A stretch of 33,660 nucleotides of DNA from Clostridiaceae bacterium. Lineage in GTDB: Bacteria; Bacillota; Clostridia; CAYPLH01; DUMO01. This document shows, in pieces, positions 25,276 to 33,433 of the stretch; position 1 is the first letter of the stretch; each line of letters opens with the position of its first letter. The notes below the pieces were generated by a model. That model was given only the letters and a program-made list of their open reading frames with translations. It was not told the origin of the DNA and made no database searches. A program made the position numbers and the translations under genes. The stretch is taken from assembly GCA_012839865.1 (NCBI GenBank), contig DUMO01000069.1, positions 1-33,660 on the forward strand. The letters are read 5' to 3'.

Positions 25276-25492
25276 ATGGATAACTCAAAATGGATTTGTA
25301 CCCGTTAATATTAAAGCCTTTAGGAATAAACAATACTTGTCCCATACTGACTGCATCCGGGTCGCTGAAAGACGCAATAATAACAAACCAGATTGGGTAA
25401 AAAGCAATGATTAATACTACGAATAATAAAGAGTAATTAACAACATTAAAAATTCTGTCTGAAAAAGCTTCTTTAACTGTATGTCTATCCAT
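25256..25492 (-). pseudogene. carbohydrate ABC permease 2 (LplC/YtcP type), truncated
   Basis: The 78 residues are a faithful N-terminus of the second permease in this transporter type: FSDRIFNVVNYSLLFVVLII, then FYPIWFVIIASFSDPDAV and FIPKGFNINGYKSILSYPYV. Normal proteins have about 290-300 residues. The frame ends at TAG 25256-25258, exactly where the solute-binding gene begins, so the missing 220 residues, including the EAA loop that contacts the ATPase, were removed by a deletion that also took the original start of the next gene. The start ATG at 25492 follows a GGAGG (about 25502). Without this subunit the heterodimeric channel cannot form unless another copy exists. Confidence 0.88.
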
Positions 25493-25524
25493 AACTGCAT
25501 CCTCCGGTTAAGTACTGATTAACA

Positions 25525-26496
25525 CTAGAAAATCCCTATTTCAGTTACCTTCTTGGAAATATGATTTACGATAACCAGTAAAATAAAATTGATAACTGAA
25601 TTGAAAAGGTCTATGGCTGTAGTAAAAGAATACTTTGCACGCAGCAAGCCAATTTTGTAAACATAAGTTGATATTACCTCAGAAACCTCAAGATTCAGCG
25701 AATTCTGCATAAGATAAATTTTCTCAAATCCAACATTCATAATTTCTCCGGTCCTCAATATCAGAAGTATTACAATCGTCGGAAGAATACTTGGAATATT
25801 GATATGCCAAATACATTTTAACCGGGAAGCTCCATCAATTTTAGCTGCTTCATACATCTGCATATCAATACTGGATAACGCAGACAGATATATTATGGAT
25901 GACCATCCGGCGCTTTTCCAAATACCTGAAAAAATATATATTGTCCTGAAATATTCAGGTTTTTGCATAAATTCAATTGTTTCTCCACCAAGAATTTTTA
26001 TGAACTTATTAACAAATCCGTATGTTGGAGAAAGACATTCAATAATCATGCCTACAAGCACTACTGTTGAAATAAAATGAGGAATATATGTCACATTCTG
26101 CACCAACTTTTTATACCCGGTATGATTTACTTCATTAAGCATTAAAGCCAGTATAATTGGAACAGGGAACCCCCATAAAAGGTTATAAACATTAATCAGT
26201 ACAGTGTTTCTTATCATTGTCCAAAACACAGGCATTGTAAATATCTCTCTGAAATTTTTCAACCCAACCCAGGGACTCCCTGTAATTCCATTAACAGCAG
26301 TATAGTTACGGAAGGCAATTTGAACTCCATACATAGGCAAATATTTTATTAGAATGAAGTATAATGTCGCAGGCAATAGCAGGACATACAATTGCCAACT
26401 TTGAAAGATGGATTTGCTAAGTTTTTTCAGAATATTGTTTTTCTTGTGCTGAGTTTTTTGAATGCCTTTTCTGTTTGCTAATTTAACAATAGTCAT
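25525..26496 (-). CDS. carbohydrate ABC permease 1 (LplB/YteP type)
   Basis: A 323-residue membrane protein with six helices. A basic N-terminal tail (NILKKLSKSIFQSWQ) precedes the first helix LYVLLLPATLYFILIKYLP. Family marks are YGVQIAFRNYTAVNGI, SPWVGLKNFREIF, QNVTYIPHFISTVVLVGMI and the EAA loop YEAAKIDGASRLKCIWHINI that docks the ATPase. In this group (polysaccharide ABC transporters) the ATPase MsmX/MsiK is usually encoded elsewhere, which agrees with its absence here. The gene has its own promoter at 26550-26578, and GGAG lies about 17 bases before the ATG. It appears intact although its partner is not. Confidence 0.92.
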   Translation of the reverse strand: MTIVKLANRKGIQKTQHKKNNILKKLSKSIFQSWQLYVLLLPATLYFILIKYLPMYGVQIAFRNYTAVNGITGSPWVGLKNFREIFTMPVFWTMIRNTVLINVYNLLWGFPVPIILALMLNEVNHTGYKKLVQNVTYIPHFISTVVLVGMIIECLSPTYGFVNKFIKILGGETIEFMQKPEYFRTIYIFSGIWKSAGWSSIIYLSALSSIDMQMYEAAKIDGASRLKCIWHINIPSILPTIVILLILRTGEIMNVGFEKIYLMQNSLNLEVSEVISTYVYKIGLLRAKYSFTTAIDLFNSVINFILLVIVNHISKKVTEIGIF

Positions 26497-26549
26497 TTAA
26501 TTACCCAACTCCAATTTAATCATTTATGTACAGCAACATCGCAGATACA

Positions 26550-26578
26550 TTTATATTACAACATGACAATAAACTCAA
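26550..26578 (-). promoter_or_regulatory. promoter of the carbohydrate ABC operon
   Basis: On the minus strand TTGAGT (26578-26573), 17 bases and TATAAA (26555-26550). It lies 53 bases before the lplB-like start and downstream of the regulator's terminator, so the transporter can be controlled separately, presumably by the AraC-type protein next door. Confidence 0.55.
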
Positions 26579-26623
26579 TTTGCAGTTATTAAACTGTATT
26601 GTGCAAAAATTTCAAGCATTGAA

Positions 26624-26670
26624 TAATAAAAAAACCTGAACAATGCATGAAATAAGCATCACTCAGGTTT
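26624..26670 (-). terminator. intrinsic terminator of the AraC-type regulator gene
   Basis: Minus-strand stem AAACCTGA (26670-26663) with TCAGGTTT (26639-26632), an inner GATGC/GCATT pairing, and a following T-run (TTTTATTATT). It is about 70 bases after the stop at 26742. Confidence 0.85.
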
Positions 26671-26741
26671 GCAGAAATTTATCATTCAATTATGGAAAAA
26701 AACGCACATTACAATAGGTGATTTATAATTAGAAGTTTTAA

Positions 26742-29063
26742 TTATAAGCTTGAACCATCCTGTTTTTCCTTCCTGTACTTTCCAGGGCTGATACCCATAA
26801 TAGTAGTAAATTTTCGTGTAAAACTGGTCAGGTCCTGGTAGCCTACCTTTTTCATAACATCATATATTTTCATGTCAGTGCAGCTCAATAAGCGGCATGC
26901 CTCAGAAATTCGTTTGCTGGTGAGATAATCAATAAAGTTTACACCTGCATATTCCTTAAACAGCTTGCTCAGAGTTGACGTTGATGTTGAAAAAGTATTT
27001 GCAATATTATATAAGCTAATATTTTCATCCATATAATGCTCGTCGATATACCTGATCATTTGCACAAACATATTATTTTTCTCTGAATAATCCCGGTTTA
27101 CAGTCTTTTTAGCAATTTCATGGCATCTCGTTTTAAGCCTTTCAATATATTCCTCAACAGTGCTGAATTCAATAAGATCTTTTATATCACTGTTCAATGT
27201 TTCAATCTTCATTTCATCAATTAATTGCAATAAAGAAATAGATATGGAAGAAGCAATAAAATGCATATAAGTCGGATTTTCATCGTAAATTTCACTTAAC
27301 ACAACAGATAATTCCTTAAGCGAATCATTAATAAGGAAAAAATCTCCCTGTCTGACAGCTTGCACTAATCGGAGTTGTGCTTCACTGGGTCTCCAAACAT
27401 CAGGATACCTGGAACTGTACGTTTTGATATTTTCAAAAAGATATACACCGGGTTTTGCCGTATCAGACATGTTTATAGCTGCGATACTTTCTGAAAGTGA
27501 CCGATTCAACAGCGACAGTTTACCATAAGCAATACCTACTCCTACAACAGGAGAAACCTGCAGAATTTCTTCAGCCATACGATATATATCTTCAGCAATT
27601 TTTTTCCGGTCTTTGGAGTCCTGTACATTTATAAAGACTGCAAAGTATCCCCCTGATATTATACCCATACCATAATATAACCCATTACCTATATTCCGTA
27701 CTGATGAAACCAATTCATCAGATTCATTAGGCAGCAGACCCCGTGAAATTTTCAATGAAATGATAGCATATTGCGGTCCGGCAATCGAGATACCTGCATC
27801 TGCCAAACGCTTTTTTAACTCTTCTTCATAATCCCTGTTATTATGGCTTGTTTCCGATAAATCATTACCAGTATAAACAACATTTCTCAATACAGATTGA
27901 TCTATCCAAAGTTTGCTCATATCCAACTTTTTAAGAAGCATCTCTCTGTCATAAATCATCTTTTTCGTAGTATTGTATATGGACTGCAACTCATCCTGAC
28001 GTGCAGAATTATCCTGGCCCAATATTTGAGTCAGCCTGTAAATTGGCATATAGTTCTTAAAAGCAAAATATAAACCTATTAATGTACATACAATAAATAC
28101 AATGGTACCTACGAACAATATCTTTAAATTTGATTTAAAAAAATAAAATGTAAATTGGTCATGAGGAAATAAAGTAATATATTTCCATTGATTTATTTTG
28201 GAAGAATACATAATTACGGAATAGTAAGTCTTATTGTATTTTAGTACCATTTTTCCGTCAGGAATCCCCGAAAATTCATATGAGGACAATTCGTCAAGTC
28301 CGCCTGGGTGTCCATTGGCTTTAAATATCTGAAAAATCAATTCATCCTTAGGTATCGATGCACCATTTTCATTGGAAAACAGTGTTTGAAAATCCGAATC
28401 AAGTATATAAGAAGCTCCTGATATATCGGTACAAACATCAGATAGCTTTTTAATAAAATAATCCTTCTTTACAAGTCCGATAACCGATCCAAGACTGTAG
28501 ACAGTATTCCTGCGCCAGGGATAAAAAAGCATTATAAATTGAGTTCCGCTCCGGTCTATAAGGTATGAACCCGGAGGAGTATTGGTATATATCTCAGGAT
28601 TCTTCATCAGTGACTCAAGATTTGATGCATCCCAATTCTCAGAAAATGTAAATTTGTAATTGGTAAATGTGTCATAAGAAAACTCACCCTGGTTGGAATA
28701 TAAATTACTTTGAGAAAAAAAATGAATAATTAAAGTATCAATGAACTCAATCCTGGATTTATGGCTTGCTATACGGTCTATAAGCTCCCTCTTGTTTTCT
28801 TTTTGAGAAAACTCAAAGGGAGTCAAATAGTTGTCATAAATCATTGAATTGGCTATTGCTCCAAATTCCGAAATTCTTAAGTCAATTGTTTCCATGGCCT
28901 GTTCCAGCTTAAAGCTTTGGGTTCTCTCCATTTCAGCAATAAATTGATTTGTAAGGAATACATAATAAACAACAAGCAAAATTAACACACATATTGCAAT
29001 CAGGCAAATATAGTAACCCACGTAACGCTTTAACACACTGGATTTGAAAAGGGAAGCAATCAT
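26742..29063 (-). CDS. membrane-bound AraC family transcriptional regulator (YtdP/YesN-like)
   Basis: A 773-residue one-component sensor. Helix 1 (about 13-37, GYYICLIAICVLILLVVYYV) and helix 2 (about 302-322, ILFVGTIVFIVCTLIGLYFA) bracket an extracellular sensing domain. A cytoplasmic linker region follows (about 340-660, GGDEF-like topology in parts, with VGVGIAYGKLSLL). The AraC DNA-binding domain lies at about 665-770: MDENISLYNIANTFSTSTST, LSKLFKEYAGVNFIDYL and VGYQDLTSFTRKFTTIMGIS. Proteins of this type sit beside Lpl/Ytc-like transporters and respond to extracellular sugars or substrate-loaded binding protein. The gene is separately terminated. The frame seems intact. Confidence 0.92.
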   Translation of the reverse strand: MIASLFKSSVLKRYVGYYICLIAICVLILLVVYYVFLTNQFIAEMERTQSFKLEQAMETIDLRISEFGAIANSMIYDNYLTPFEFSQKENKRELIDRIASHKSRIEFIDTLIIHFFSQSNLYSNQGEFSYDTFTNYKFTFSENWDASNLESLMKNPEIYTNTPPGSYLIDRSGTQFIMLFYPWRRNTVYSLGSVIGLVKKDYFIKKLSDVCTDISGASYILDSDFQTLFSNENGASIPKDELIFQIFKANGHPGGLDELSSYEFSGIPDGKMVLKYNKTYYSVIMYSSKINQWKYITLFPHDQFTFYFFKSNLKILFVGTIVFIVCTLIGLYFAFKNYMPIYRLTQILGQDNSARQDELQSIYNTTKKMIYDREMLLKKLDMSKLWIDQSVLRNVVYTGNDLSETSHNNRDYEEELKKRLADAGISIAGPQYAIISLKISRGLLPNESDELVSSVRNIGNGLYYGMGIISGGYFAVFINVQDSKDRKKIAEDIYRMAEEILQVSPVVGVGIAYGKLSLLNRSLSESIAAINMSDTAKPGVYLFENIKTYSSRYPDVWRPSEAQLRLVQAVRQGDFFLINDSLKELSVVLSEIYDENPTYMHFIASSISISLLQLIDEMKIETLNSDIKDLIEFSTVEEYIERLKTRCHEIAKKTVNRDYSEKNNMFVQMIRYIDEHYMDENISLYNIANTFSTSTSTLSKLFKEYAGVNFIDYLTSKRISEACRLLSCTDMKIYDVMKKVGYQDLTSFTRKFTTIMGISPGKYRKEKQDGSSL

Positions 29064-29138
29064 ATTTATGTGCCTTTCTAAACATTATGGCTTATTTAAA
29101 TTATACATTTCTGTGGTGTTACATTCAAGCATATACAA

Positions 29139-29275
29139 TCAGTTCATAAAGAGCCTCCCTAATGCTGTAAAGTATACCCCATGCTTCACATCCTGCTCTT
29201 CACAGTATTCAAAATGGTGTGTTGCTCTACCACCACGTTTAAAGCTAATCCAGCCCAAATCCAGTATGGGTATCA
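29139..29275 (-). other. possible coding remnant in the valS-AraC gap
   Basis: Within the 242-base gap a minus-strand frame stays open for about 45 codons and ends at TGA 29139-29141. It reads, among others, SFKRGGRATHHFEYCEEQD and YFTALGRLFMN. It looks protein-like, but there is no start codon or ribosome binding site and I do not recognise it. It may be a decayed gene end or chance. No clear terminator for valS was found here. Confidence 0.2.
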
Positions 29276-29305
29276 AAGCCAAAGGTCCCCCTCATTTTAA
29301 ATCTC

Positions 29306-31690
29306 TTATTTTTTTGCTGCTCTCGAAAATATAATCTCCATAACTCTTGCATGGCAGCAGGCTTTTATATCGTTTATGGTTTGCTGAAACAATTCCGCCA
29401 ACTTTTCATCCGTGTTAATAACAACTTTCTCAATCTCTGCCTTCATTGACAAAGCGTTTTCGGTTTTATATTTTCTTGCTTCAAAGATACTTTCCTTCAA
29501 CTTTTCACCAAAACGGATTATTTCATTATCAACAGTTGCTTCAGCTTCCCAGCACAACTTGTGCAATGAAATTATTTTCTCATGCTGCCTGAAAAAAAGC
29601 TGGTAAATGTATTCTGTTATGTGGGGTACATAAATGGCATACAGCTTCAGCACATTAAGCATGCAATAATACAATGCATGCTGGGCCGACCGGCGCTGTC
29701 TTGCCCCATGAATCTCGGGCTTATACAAGCGTTCTTTGACAATTTCAAGATAATAATCACAAAAATCCTTCCAGAAAAAATCATCTATTTTATGCCGAGC
29801 CAGTCCTATTTCATATTGATTAAGCAAGCTGCGGGCATCAGCAACAGTCTGCCTGCAACGTTCAATTATCCATCGGTCTGCAGGCATTAATTCGATATCC
29901 TCATCTGTTTCAAAATCCTGCAAGTGATCCAGCACAAACCTGGATGCATTCCATAACTTTGTTATAAATCTTTTGGATGTATCCAGCTCATCAATCGAGA
30001 AGAATGTGTCCGTCCCGAGCCTTGCATTGGCAGCCCAATACCTTAAAGCATCAGCAGAATGGTTCTCTATAAGTGCCTTGGGCGATAACTCGGAATTCCC
30101 CTTCGACTTGCTGAATTTCTCCCCTTTTTTTGCAAGAACAAAACCGCAAACCATTATATCCTTCCAGGGTATTTGGCCTGTATGATACAGGCTTTTAACT
30201 ATTGTATAAAAGGCCCAGGTGCGTATAATCTCATGAGCCTGCGTCCTTAAGCTCATTGGCAAAAGCCTGTCTGATAAGTCATTTTCCTCGCCCCATTTCA
30301 CATTTATCAGAGGTGTGACTGAAGATGTAGCCCATGTGTCTAATACCGAACTCTCAGGTACAAATTCATTACATCCACAGGAGCAAGGTTCCCCGGGCAT
30401 TGTCTCAAGGGGGTTTACAGGCAGCTTGTTCTCAGACGCAGTTATAACCTTCCCGCATTTCCTGCAATACCATACCGGAAAAGGAACGCCAAAAAAGCGC
30501 TGGCGGGATATGCACCAATCCCATTTAAGATTTTCAACCCATGATACATACCGGTTTTTCATGCTTTCCGGATACCAATTGATTTTATCGGCTGCTTTTA
30601 AAAACATCTCTTTATTGGAAAGAATATCTATATACCATTGCCTTGAAGGTATTATCTCAATCTCCCTGCCGCAGCGTTCATGCACTGCAACGGTATGCGT
30701 TATGGTTTTGGCTTCCTGCAAAAGTCCATTTTCATATAGCAGTTTGATTATCAGTCTCCTGGCTTCTGTAACCTTCAATCCTCCAATCAGCGGAACATTT
30801 TTATCTATCATACCATCGGGCAGAATGACTTTTCTGTAAGGCAGTTTATATGTGTTATACCATTCAGCATCGGTGCTGTCACCAAAGGTTGCGCACATAA
30901 CAACTCCTGTTCCTTTGGTGATATCAACTTTGCTGTCTGTTAATATGGGTATTTTATAATTGTACAAAGGAACTGCGGCACTCTTGCCGATATAATACCT
31001 GTACCTGTCATCTTCCGGATTAACAAAAAGGCAAACACAGCCATAAAGCAGTTCGGGTCTTGTTGTAGCAACAATTAATTCTTCTTCGCCTGTTTTAAAC
31101 CTGATATAATTGAAAGTCGTTTCTTTTCCAATTAATTCCAAATCCGCCTGGGCTATTGAAGTCTGGCATTCGGTACACCACAAAACAGGTGAATCCTTCA
31201 TGTATGCTTTCCCATCCTTATACAACCTGATAAAGGACTTTTGCGAAATTCTTTGTACCGTTGGGCTGATGGTCTCATATTGAAGAGACCAGTCAACCGA
31301 GAAGCCCAAAGACTGCCATAAATCTTTAAATTCCTTTTCGTATTTTGCGACAGTTGCAATACATTTCCTGCTGAACTCGCTTCTCTTTAGGTCTTTGGCA
31401 TTGATACCCTCTTCCTTTTCTACAAGTCTTTCTGTAGGCAAACCATTATCGTCGAAGCCAAAGGGATAAAAAACATTATATCCTTGCATGCGTCTAAAGC
31501 GGGCGATTATTTCTGCCTGTGTATAGGAAAATACATGCCCGATGTGCAGGCTGCCGCTGACAGTCGGTGGCGGTGTGTCAATAGGATAGATTTCGCTTTT
31601 GTTCTCCGGATCAAAGCGATAAATGGAATTGTCTTTCCAAAACCTTTGCATCTCTTTTTCTACTTGCTTAGAGTCATACTTTTTCTGCAT
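29306..31690 (-). CDS. valS: valine--tRNA ligase, archaeal/Rickettsia-like short type
   Basis: A 794-residue class I synthetase. The HIGH motif is in PPPTVSGSLHIGHVFSYT, followed by RMQGYNVFYPFGFDDNGLP. The editing domain is inserted between about 180 and 330 (TTRPELLYGCVCLFVNPED). WDWCISRQRFFGVPFPVWYC leads to a zinc-like CxxC...CxC cluster (CRKCGKVI, then CSCGC), and KMSKS appears as KFSKSKGN. The TPPPTVSGSLHIGH context and short length identify ValRS of the archaeal-type branch, not LeuRS or IleRS. The long coiled-coil tail of common bacterial ValRS seems absent. AAGGAGG sets the ATG at 31690. It is controlled by the T-box leader directly upstream. The genome may hold a second, ordinary valS. 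Confidence 0.92.
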   Translation of the reverse strand: MQKKYDSKQVEKEMQRFWKDNSIYRFDPENKSEIYPIDTPPPTVSGSLHIGHVFSYTQAEIIARFRRMQGYNVFYPFGFDDNGLPTERLVEKEEGINAKDLKRSEFSRKCIATVAKYEKEFKDLWQSLGFSVDWSLQYETISPTVQRISQKSFIRLYKDGKAYMKDSPVLWCTECQTSIAQADLELIGKETTFNYIRFKTGEEELIVATTRPELLYGCVCLFVNPEDDRYRYYIGKSAAVPLYNYKIPILTDSKVDITKGTGVVMCATFGDSTDAEWYNTYKLPYRKVILPDGMIDKNVPLIGGLKVTEARRLIIKLLYENGLLQEAKTITHTVAVHERCGREIEIIPSRQWYIDILSNKEMFLKAADKINWYPESMKNRYVSWVENLKWDWCISRQRFFGVPFPVWYCRKCGKVITASENKLPVNPLETMPGEPCSCGCNEFVPESSVLDTWATSSVTPLINVKWGEENDLSDRLLPMSLRTQAHEIIRTWAFYTIVKSLYHTGQIPWKDIMVCGFVLAKKGEKFSKSKGNSELSPKALIENHSADALRYWAANARLGTDTFFSIDELDTSKRFITKLWNASRFVLDHLQDFETDEDIELMPADRWIIERCRQTVADARSLLNQYEIGLARHKIDDFFWKDFCDYYLEIVKERLYKPEIHGARQRRSAQHALYYCMLNVLKLYAIYVPHITEYIYQLFFRQHEKIISLHKLCWEAEATVDNEIIRFGEKLKESIFEARKYKTENALSMKAEIEKVVINTDEKLAELFQQTINDIKACCHARVMEIIFSRAAKK

Positions 31691-31723
31691 GGCAATACCT
31701 CCTTGATTTTTCGAACACAAAAC

Positions 31724-31768
31724 AAAAAGGTCCGTCCCAAGCTTTCCTGTAAATGCTTAGGACGAACC
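31724..31768 (-). terminator. T-box terminator hairpin
   Basis: A 14-bp stem with two G-U pairs and a 12-base loop, followed by five T. It competes with the antiterminator that includes the T-box sequence. It ends about 33 bases before the valS start. Confidence 0.88.
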
Positions 31769-32036
31769 GAAACGTTCCGCGGTACCACCTAAATTCAGAT
31801 ATGACTATCTGCACTTTGCCAATACGGGATAAAGCTATAAGTTATCCGATATTGCTTTCCTTTTAACGGTGGAAATTTCCGTTGAAGCCTACTTGGATAC
31901 AGCCCTTTCGGTTCACAGCTCAAAGGCTACTTCCATACTCCCTTCACGAAGATTTTCACCATCCATCTTCTCTCTATGCTTCAGGCGAGCATGTACTCCT
32001 CCTTGTCAACGCCATTTTGCTTGTGTTCGTAATGTT
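31724..32036 (-). promoter_or_regulatory. T-box riboswitch leader of valS
   Basis: A tRNA-sensing leader of about 310 bases. The conserved T-box TGGTACCGCG is at 31787-31778. The terminator stem follows: GGTTCGTCCTAAGC (31768-31755) with GCTTGGGACGGACC (31742-31729), then TTTTTGTTTT. Upstream lie Stem I features: an AGAGAG motif (near 31973) and the GGTGAAAATC apical region. GGAAGTAGCC contains a GUA triplet at 31930-31928 in a plausible specifier loop. GUA is a valine codon and agrees with the gene. Uncharged tRNA-Val would pair at both sites and allow read-through. The specifier assignment is by eye, not by folding. Confidence 0.9.
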
Positions 32037-32042
32037 TTCTTT

Positions 32043-32071
32043 ATACTAATTCATTATACTCAAAAAGTCAA
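32043..32071 (-). promoter_or_regulatory. promoter of the T-box/valS transcript
   Basis: Minus-strand TTGACT (32071-32066), a 17-base spacer and TAGTAT (32048-32043). Transcription would start near 32036, just before the Stem I region. Confidence 0.65.
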
Positions 32072-32102
32072 CATTTATGTTCCGGATTTTGGGTAAGCTG
32101 CC

Positions 32103-32237
32103 TTACCGGCCTTGCTTCAAGCATTCTGGACATTTTGGGCTTGTATATTGTGGATTAACATCAGATATAATTTTGAATATTTCTTCCACTGTTTCTGACA
32201 CAGTCAAACTTGTCACTACCTGTTCTCGGGCAAAAAC
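32103..32237 (-). other. possible degenerate small ORF with CPEC motif
   Basis: In the 32072-32420 gap a minus-strand frame of 45 codons ends at TAA 32103-32105 and reads SLTVSETVEEIFKIISDVN followed by TSPKCPECLKQG. It has no ATG in frame; an ATG at 32256 is in another frame, as if one base was lost or gained. A minus-strand TATAAT at 32306-32301 with TTTGCA 16 bases before it could drive it. The sequence looks protein-like, with a CxxC knuckle, but I do not recognise it. Confidence 0.25.
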
Positions 32238-32359
32238 TTACCTTAAAATTTGCCATTAATATATTTATATATGCATATTTTACTTGTTCTCATAATGTTA
32301 ATTATACCATTATATGCAAAAATGCAAACCTTAAGGGTTGACAAATTACATCAATTTCA

Positions 32360-32388
32360 TTGACTCGATCTACATGGAGGTGTATAGT
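32360..32388 (+). promoter_or_regulatory. promoter of the VanZ-like gene
   Basis: TTGACT (32360-32365), a 17-base spacer and TATAGT (32383-32388), 32 bases before the ATG. A second TTGACA at 32338-32343 lies 22 bases upstream without a matching -10. Confidence 0.6.
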
Positions 32389-32420
32389 GAAGGTGTTAAG
32401 GGTTTTGCAAAGGAGTAACC

Positions 32421-32939
32421 ATGCGTAATAGTCTAGGAATCACTATCGATTTTGCAGTACTTGCTATATTATATGCAACTGTTTTTTTCAATAAATGGAA
32501 AACAAGCAATAAAGCCAAGTTTGTTGTTAATACACTCATGTACATCTATATATCCTTAGTTTTATTCGTAACATTAATGCCGATAGTCGTCTCACTACCA
32601 TTTATTTTTAATCATCCGTATCATTCGGTGAATCTGATACCTTTTGATGATTATTTTTCAGGCAGGGGTGATGCAGTTCGTCAGATTATACTTAATGTGA
32701 TCATGATGATGCCATTTGGGTTTTTGCTACCTTTGGTAAAAAAGCAGAACTTACTGTCTTGCTTATTTTGGACATCTTTATTTAGTTTGGGAATTGAACT
32801 AACCCAACCTCTGATTAATGGTTTTCGTGCAGCAGATATTACAGATCTTATCACAAATGTTACAGGGGGGCTTTTGGGATATTTATTATATATAGTATTT
32901 AAACCGTTAATTAAAAAAATCATTTCACACTTTGAATAA
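32421..32939 (+). CDS. VanZ family protein
   Basis: A 172-residue membrane protein with four to five hydrophobic helices of the VanZ-like family. Typical parts are ISLVLFVTLMPIVVS, HSVNLIPFDDYF, RQIILNVIMMMPFGFLLPL, LFSLGIELTQPLINGFRAAD and the final DLITNVTGGLLGYLLY with its conserved D-x-x-x-N. VanZ gives low-level teicoplanin resistance in enterococci, but most homologues in Clostridia have no known role and resistance should not be assumed. AAAGGAG precedes the ATG, and a good promoter sits just upstream. It is a single gene, with no van genes nearby. Confidence 0.88.
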   Translation: MRNSLGITIDFAVLAILYATVFFNKWKTSNKAKFVVNTLMYIYISLVLFVTLMPIVVSLPFIFNHPYHSVNLIPFDDYFSGRGDAVRQIILNVIMMMPFGFLLPLVKKQNLLSCLFWTSLFSLGIELTQPLINGFRAADITDLITNVTGGLLGYLLYIVFKPLIKKIISHFE

Positions 32940-32995
32940 AGCCGTACGCCTGCCGAACCTTTTCTTCGGCCTGTTACTCATTTTCCGCCTCGATT

Positions 32996-33148
32996 TCAAC
33001 TGTCATGCAAAGGGTTTCCTTGATTTTCACTTGAAACCAGCAAGAAACTGTGATGAATAAGGCGGTCTATGATGGCGCTGGTCATCTTTTTATCGATAAG
33101 GTTTTCTTTGTTTTGGATAAACTCCACTGCCTTAAGGCTTCTAATTTC
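32996..33148 (-). pseudogene. IS21-family IstB helper ATPase, C-terminal remnant
   Basis: A minus-strand frame ending at TGA 32996-32998 reads VEFIQNKENLIDKKM followed by TSAIIDRLIHHSFLL. The phrase AIIDRLxHHS is the mark of the end of IstB/DnaC-like helper proteins of IS21 elements, and about 50 residues remain of some 250. The Walker motifs and the transposase IstA are gone. A stop at 33149-33151 closes the frame upstream, where it abuts the AbiEii remnant. Confidence 0.6.
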
Positions 33149-33281
33149 TTAGAAGATAATCTGCATCCATTGTTGGCCCTGAAGCAAACCCACTGATTGA
33201 ATATAACAGATAACCGCCTTTAAGTATAACTTTGTCTTTAAAAGCACTTACTGAAAGCCTTCGTATAACTCCTCCTGGCAA
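33141..33281 (-). pseudogene. AbiEii/AbiGii-type toxin nucleotidyltransferase remnant
   Basis: The minus-strand frame ending at TAG 33141-33143 reads GGVIRRLSVSAFKDKVIL then KGGYLLYSISGFASGPT and MDADYLL. The FxLKGG...TxDxDF pattern is that of the AbiEii nucleotidyltransferase family, toxins of the type IV AbiE system (here D-x-D is preserved as DAD). Only about 47 of some 280 residues survive, with no start and no AbiEi antitoxin partner nearby. The frame is cut at both ends by the ECF sigma and IstB remnants. Confidence 0.6.
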
Positions 33282-33301
33282 AATAAATATAAAAGCTGTT
33301 G

Positions 33302-33433
33302 TTAATGGAATGTTCTGACAATATCTTCGGTTTGTTCTTTATTTAACAAACGGTAGAAGACATAATTGTACACTTTACTGAAGTACATTTCATAGATCAT
33401 TTCCAGGTTAGTAAAACCAGAAGCTTCGTTCAT
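33302..33433 (-). pseudogene. ECF-type sigma-70 factor, region 2 remnant
   Basis: From the ATG at 33433 (GGGGTGG upstream) the 43 residues MIYEMYFSKVYNYVFYRLLN followed by KEQTEDIV match sigma region 2.1-2.2 of ECF-like factors. The conserved continuation (xxVFLKV and regions 2.3-4) is missing: after EDIV the frame reads RTFH and stops. The start region is intact, so this is a 3'-truncated gene whose tail was replaced by the AbiEii fragment. The 33434-33660 stretch upstream shows no other gene. Confidence 0.65.

Noticed and set aside
29306-31690. Leucyl- or isoleucyl-tRNA synthetase
   Set aside because: The TPPPTVSGSLHIGH context, length and valine GUA triplet in the T-box point to ValRS.
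32421-32939. Glycopeptide resistance cluster
   Set aside because: Only a VanZ-like protein is present; no vanA/H/X or regulatory genes lie nearby, and the family is broadly distributed in Clostridia.
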